Position numbers and translations under genes: made by a program | Shown: in pieces, positions 31,241 to 34,100 of the stretch | Layout: each line of letters opens with the position of its first letter | Numbering within the stretch: the stretch's first letter is position 1 | Notes under the pieces: model-generated | What the model saw: only the letters and a program-made list of their open reading frames with translations | Databases searched by the model: none | Told to the model about the DNA's origin: nothing | Assembly (NCBI GenBank): GCA_027066365.1 | Contig: JAMONV010000050.1 | Coordinates: 1-34,100, forward strand | Length of the DNA stretch: 34,100 nt | Source: Flavobacteriales bacterium | GTDB taxonomy: Bacteria; Bacteroidota; Bacteroidia; Flavobacteriales; Flavobacteriaceae | Direction of reading: 5' to 3'

Positions 31241-32440
31241 ATGGACTTCGGGGCGTCCATGGACTTGTATTACAAACAAAACCGAAGCGGTTGCCCCATC
31301 CACGGCGCCCGGTTGAGCGCCGGTGACGAAAAATTGCCCCGTTTCGGGCTCGATGATAAAACGTTAAAACAGGTTTTAAACGACGTTCAAACGCATCACG
31401 AACAACTCCTGAACAAAACTCTCTTTGACTACACTACCGCCCATCTCCATGACGCCATCGACAAGGCCGTGGGCCGCCCCGGACCGGATGATCCTTTCTT
31501 TGAAACTTATCTCAAACTCAAACACAACGTAGCCCGCTTTGCCGCCTATAAAACGGCACACCAGGTAAACGACCTTCGCCAAAAAGCCCTTGCGCAAACC
31601 GATGCGGACAAACAATGGCAAGTGGCACAAGCCATCAATAACCGGTATAATGTCAATTGGCTACGCACCGAATACGTAACGTCCATGCGCCGTAGCAAAG
31701 CCGCCAAAAAATGGCAACAATACCAACAGGACAAAGACCTGTATCCTTACCTGAAATACATCCCAAGCTTGGCCGCCGAACCGCGCAACGAACATAAAAA
31801 ACTCTACGGCATCATTAAACATGTGGATGACCCATTCTGGGACATTTGGCTGCCGCCCAGTGATTGGAATTGCCAATGCCGCGTCAAACAAGTGCGTAGC
31901 GACGAAGGAAGCCGCCCCGTGCCGAAAAAAATCAAGCGCCCTCCGGGCGCATTACGTGTCAATCCCGGAAAAACCGGACAAATCATCACCAACAACCATC
32001 CCATGATCAAATATGCCGGCAAACGACTGGCCGGCAAAAACGCCCCCGAAAAACGAAAAAAAGAAATGACCGAAAGGATTGAAACGAAATTTAGAACAAA
32101 TTATAGGATATTTATTCAAAAAAGATTGAGTAAATTAAAGAATAAATTTTATAAACTACCGGATGGAATTAATGTAATAATTTCAAAAGCAAGTATTGAT
32201 AAAATAATATCTAATGATAATAAGTATTATACAATTTCTAACGCTTTAATTTATCACATCAATGATATTTTAGAAAAAATAAAATTTATTAGAGAAGAAG
32301 AACCTATTGGGAAAAGAAAGATAAATATTAGCACTGTAAGAATATATAAATATGATAATTTTATGTTTTATGTTTGGTTGCTAAAAGGTAAAAACAAATA
32401 CCATATATTACATTCTGTAAATATTAAAGGTGACAAGTAG
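31241..32440 (+). CDS. Mu gpF-like head protein with C-terminal nuclease-toxin-like domain
   Basis: 399 residues from ATG 31241; ATG 31259 is possible, as both lie in a repeated CCATGGACTT. A longer frame from 31100 overlaps the portal gene and is rejected. Residues 1 to about 275 are the Mu gpF / SPP1 gp7 minor head protein: WLRTEYVTSMRRSKAAKKWQQ, RNEHKKLYGIIKHVDDPFWD, LPPSDWNCQCRV. From about 284 on, composition switches to very AT-rich DNA and the sequence (LPDGINVIISKASIDKII, HINDILEKIKFI, VRIYKYDNFMFYVWLLKGK, YHILHSVNI) resembles PBECR-type phage domains (Barnase-EndoU-ColicinE5/D-RelE-like nucleases), known to be fused to head morphogenesis proteins. The nuclease assignment is by pattern, not by identified catalytic residues. 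No immunity gene is seen. Confidence 0.8.
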   Translation: MDFGASMDLYYKQNRSGCPIHGARLSAGDEKLPRFGLDDKTLKQVLNDVQTHHEQLLNKTLFDYTTAHLHDAIDKAVGRPGPDDPFFETYLKLKHNVARFAAYKTAHQVNDLRQKALAQTDADKQWQVAQAINNRYNVNWLRTEYVTSMRRSKAAKKWQQYQQDKDLYPYLKYIPSLAAEPRNEHKKLYGIIKHVDDPFWDIWLPPSDWNCQCRVKQVRSDEGSRPVPKKIKRPPGALRVNPGKTGQIITNNHPMIKYAGKRLAGKNAPEKRKKEMTERIETKFRTNYRIFIQKRLSKLKNKFYKLPDGINVIISKASIDKIISNDNKYYTISNALIYHINDILEKIKFIREEEPIGKRKINISTVRIYKYDNFMFYVWLLKGKNKYHILHSVNIKGDK

Positions 32441-32474
32441 GACCCGCCAGAATAGGACGGACTTGCTTGCCACC
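32429..32474 (+). other. Stem-loop element copy 1, overlapping the gpF stop
   Basis: Arms 32429-32444 and 32459-32474 pair at 14 of 16 positions, including two G.U, around a 14-nt loop. The gpF-toxin stop codon TAG lies inside the left arm. TTTT follows, so it might also act as a terminator. It is paralogous to 32533-32578, and the downstream 39 nt to the next ATG are also similar in both copies. Confidence 0.7.
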
Positions 32475-32513
32475 TTTTATTAGATACTACAAATATATAA
32501 CAAAATTTATACC

Positions 32514-32534
32514 ATGTCAAGAAATAAAAAATGA
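32514..32534 (+). other. Six-codon remnant frame between the two stem-loops
   Basis: ATG at 32514 lies exactly 39 nt after stem-loop 1, in the context ACCATG, as the gpG-like gene start does after stem-loop 2. The frame MSRNKK ends at TGA 32532-32534, touching stem-loop 2. It may be a leader peptide or the remains of a deleted gene. It is too short to call coding. Confidence 0.35.
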
Positions 32535-32578
32535 CGGTAAGTAGGACCCCACGCATGAAGCAGGACTTGCTTACCGCC
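32533..32578 (+). other. Stem-loop element copy 2, upstream of gpG-like gene
   Basis: Arms 32533-32548 and 32563-32578 pair at 14 of 16 positions around a 14-nt loop. Compared with copy 1, two pairs have changed on both sides: T:A to C:G (third pair) and C:G to T:A (sixth pair). Such compensatory change suggests selection on the RNA or DNA fold. It ends 39 nt before ATG 32618. Confidence 0.7.
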
Positions 32579-32617
32579 ATTGATTGGATACCGTAAAGAT
32601 ACAACAAATTTTAAACC

Positions 32618-33181
32618 ATGGCCAATGATTTTGACAAATTTCGCCGAAAATTAGACCGGCTCCAACGTTACATGGAGCGGGACATGCCGCGCATCATCGG
32701 AATTGAAAGCGCCAATTTCTTTTCGGAAAATTTCGACAGGCAAGGTTTCCTTGACAATGGCCTGAAAAAATGGAAAAAGCCCAAACGCACCGATCCCAAC
32801 AGTCCGTGGTACGGATTTCAATACCGCGCCCGCACCAAATTGCCGAGTAACCATCCGCGCCGGCGCGGCGCCAAAAAGCCCTACAAACCGCGCAAAGCCA
32901 ACCCCATCACCAATTTCAGCCCAGCGGCTACCAAAAAGCCCACACTCGTCAATACCGGCCGATTGGCCAACAGCATCGATTTCCGCATCATAAGCCCCAA
33001 AAAAGTGGAAATCTACTCCGACGTGCCTTACGCCGCCGTCCACAACTACGGCGGAACCATCAAAATATTCGGACGCAAAACCACCCGCGTACCGCAACGC
33101 CGGTTCATGGGACCCAGTGCCGAACTCAACCGGCAAATCAAAAAAATCATTGAACAGGACATAAAAAGAATAATGAAATGA
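32618..33181 (+). CDS. Phage virion morphogenesis protein, Mu gpG / P2 gpS-like
   Basis: 187 residues. It starts with a helix (FDKFRRKLDRLQRYMERDMPRI) and has the tail-completion pattern in the second half: LVNTGRLANSIDFRIISPKKVEIYSDVPYAAVHNYGGTI, then RVPQRRFMGPS and a C-terminal helix. These proteins finish tails or join head and tail. It follows stem-loop 2 with a 39-nt leader and overlaps the next gene by 4 bp (ATGA). Confidence 0.85.
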   Translation: MANDFDKFRRKLDRLQRYMERDMPRIIGIESANFFSENFDRQGFLDNGLKKWKKPKRTDPNSPWYGFQYRARTKLPSNHPRRRGAKKPYKPRKANPITNFSPAATKKPTLVNTGRLANSIDFRIISPKKVEIYSDVPYAAVHNYGGTIKIFGRKTTRVPQRRFMGPSAELNRQIKKIIEQDIKRIMK

Positions 33182-33642
33182 AAGCTTATTTCGACCTCAT
33201 CAAACAACGCATCGCGGAACTGAACGAAATCCATTCCGTGCATTGGTATAACGGCCAATACGAACGATATGACGAAACACGCCCGCCGGATCTTCCGGCC
33301 GTGTATGTGGAATTCGACAATCCGGTATATTGGCAAACCGCCGGCGGTGGCGTGCAAGTGGCCCCAGAAACCACCGTGCGCCTTCATCTGGTGGCTAAAG
33401 ACCTGGACGACAAACCGGACAAATTATGGGAATTGGGCGGGCTGTTGCACCGCCATATGCACCTTTGGCCCGTTCCGGATGATGACACCATCATGACATC
33501 CCTCATGCGATCGCAATGGGAATGGCGCCAATACGACCAACTCAAAGTATTGATTATTTCCTATAAAACCGCCTTGTATGATTATTCCACCGTGCCGCAT
33601 ACCACCACGGTATTGCTCCGGCCGGTGATTGAGAAAAAGTAA
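33178..33642 (+). CDS. Mu gp37-like head-tail protein
   Basis: 154 residues. Starts YFDLIKQRIAELNEIHSVHW, has LPAVYVEFDNPVYWQTAGGG, a strand rich in VRLHLVAKDLDD, and LLHRHMHLWP. The layout fits DUF1834/Mu gp37-type tail terminator proteins, and gene order supports it. It is the last gene of the rightward arm in the window and runs tail to tail with the following minus-strand gene. Confidence 0.65.
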   Translation: MKAYFDLIKQRIAELNEIHSVHWYNGQYERYDETRPPDLPAVYVEFDNPVYWQTAGGGVQVAPETTVRLHLVAKDLDDKPDKLWELGGLLHRHMHLWPVPDDDTIMTSLMRSQWEWRQYDQLKVLIISYKTALYDYSTVPHTTTVLLRPVIEKK

Positions 33643-33644
33643 GT

Positions 33645-33845
33645 TCATTTTTCCCAGCTGTAGCGAATGCGTCCGAACACTATCCCCTCGATAGTGCGCG
33701 GCGAAAGAGCGTATTTTTCGGCTAAAACAGAGAAAATATATTCGTCGGTGTATATGCGAACGCCGTACTTCTTCTTATCCCGCATCTTCAAATACTCCTT
33801 AACTATCTTTTCGTTTCGCTTGATAATACGCTCTTTTTTGGTCAT
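33645..33845 (-). CDS. Small basic helix-turn-helix-like protein
   Basis: 66 residues, basic (many K/R) with a helical end YIFSVLAEKYALSPRTIEGIVFG that reads as a helix-turn-helix. Probably a small DNA-binding regulator from the early/regulatory region of the prophage. It faces left toward the end of the gp37-like gene with 2 bp between stops. The family is not named. Confidence 0.65.
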   Translation of the reverse strand: MTKKERIIKRNEKIVKEYLKMRDKKKYGVRIYTDEYIFSVLAEKYALSPRTIEGIVFGRIRYSWEK

Positions 33846-33918
33846 GTTTTTTTGACTTTAACATTAACTTTAACTATTAAAAATCAGCTTTTAGCCGTTA
33901 GCTGTTAGCCATTAGCTT

Positions 33919-33996
33919 TTAATTCTTAGTTATTAGGAGCTTTTTTCCATAAGCATGGGCATTCATCCGGTAAGGTGCACGTGCTTTTTCTGACAT
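33919..33996 (-). CDS. Possible small peptide gene (25 aa)
   Basis: A 25-codon minus-strand frame from ATG 33996: MSEKARAPYRMNAHAYGKKL and a short end. It is basic and has no stop for its length in an otherwise AT-rich, stop-rich stretch. It would be read in the same direction as the HTH gene, upstream of it. Weak evidence only. Confidence 0.3.
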   Translation of the reverse strand: MSEKARAPYRMNAHAYGKKLLITKN

Positions 33997-34100
33997 TTGT
34001 TTATATTTTAACTTTAACCTTTTGTTTTAGGGATTTGGGATTTTGGATTTCATTCTTCACTATTCATTGTTAGTTGTTCGTTGTTCACTCATCGAACTAT
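33997..34100. repeat. Short degenerate repeats at the right edge
   Basis: Contains GGGATTT heptads (34030-34050) and GTTAGTTGTTC/TTGTTCACT strings. The same two motif types occur at 22961-23022, and heptads alone at 24651-24674. They lie just before start codons on the minus strand, so a leftward gene may begin just past the window edge region. Confidence 0.5.

Larger units (their letters stand above)
13178..34100. mobile_element. Mu-like transposable prophage with contractile tail (partial)
   Basis: A near-complete set of Mu/P2-type structural genes runs from the broken sir2 gene to the right edge: DUF1804-type small terminase, TerL, Gp36, DUF935 portal, gpF, gpG, gp37, prohead protease, capsid, sheath, tube, tape measure, hub, gp25, J and tail fibre. 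Insertion into a protein-coding gene rather than a tRNA, and the Mu-type head genes, point to a transposing phage. The left junction is estimated at 13166-13178. The right end, transposase (MuA/MuB-like) and repressor are not in the window. Unlike Mu, the morphogenesis genes form two divergent arms around 27416-27602. Confidence 0.9.

Overview
The window comes from a Bacteroidota chromosome. The host genes (a TPR sensor kinase, a DnaE with an N-terminal exonuclease, recR, lon) have that flavour, starts lack Shine-Dalgarno sequences, and several starts are preceded by the Bacteroidota -7 promoter element TAnnTTTG. No rRNA or tRNA gene was seen.

Layout. (1) 1-1486: three 95-bp tandem repeats, an AT-rich leader, and a CRISPR array of 11 repeats of 35 bp with 10 spacers, read on the + strand; no cas gene is in the window. 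(2) 1944-4927: a two-gene operon, a TPR sensor histidine kinase and a REC-LytTR response regulator. (3) 5113-13180: dnaE (exonuclease fusion), recR, lon, and a sir2-family deacylase gene cut off inside its zinc-binding motif. (4) About 13178 to the right edge: most of a Mu-like transposable prophage with a contractile tail. Its insertion appears to be what broke the sir2 gene. The transposase and early genes are not visible and are presumably beyond the right edge.

The prophage has two divergent arms around a control region at 27416-27602. Rightward (+): small and large terminase, Gp36-like protein, DUF935 portal, Mu gpF-like head protein, gpG-like and gp37-like proteins. Leftward (-): prohead protease, major capsid, amidase endolysin, tail sheath, tail tube, tail assembly chaperone with a -1 frameshift, tape measure, baseplate genes, lysis-type membrane genes, LysM protein, baseplate J, tail fibre. 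The gene set follows Mu and P2 logic: terminase and portal package DNA, the protease matures the capsid, sheath and tube form the contractile tail on the tape measure, and the amidase and a spanin-like lipoprotein would act at lysis.

The most interesting parts: the gpF-like head protein carries a compositionally foreign, AT-rich C-terminal domain resembling phage-borne Barnase/EndoU/ColicinE5/RelE-type nuclease toxins. Directly behind it are two paralogous stem-loops (32429-32578) with compensatory base changes, each exactly 39 nt before an ATG. The first ATG opens only a 6-codon remnant. In addition, a small two-TM membrane gene with its own promoter (22240) sits on the opposite strand inside the late tail operon, as a moron; the tail chaperone has a textbook A AAA AAG slippery site; and a lysis-type lipoprotein has unimolecular-spanin topology.
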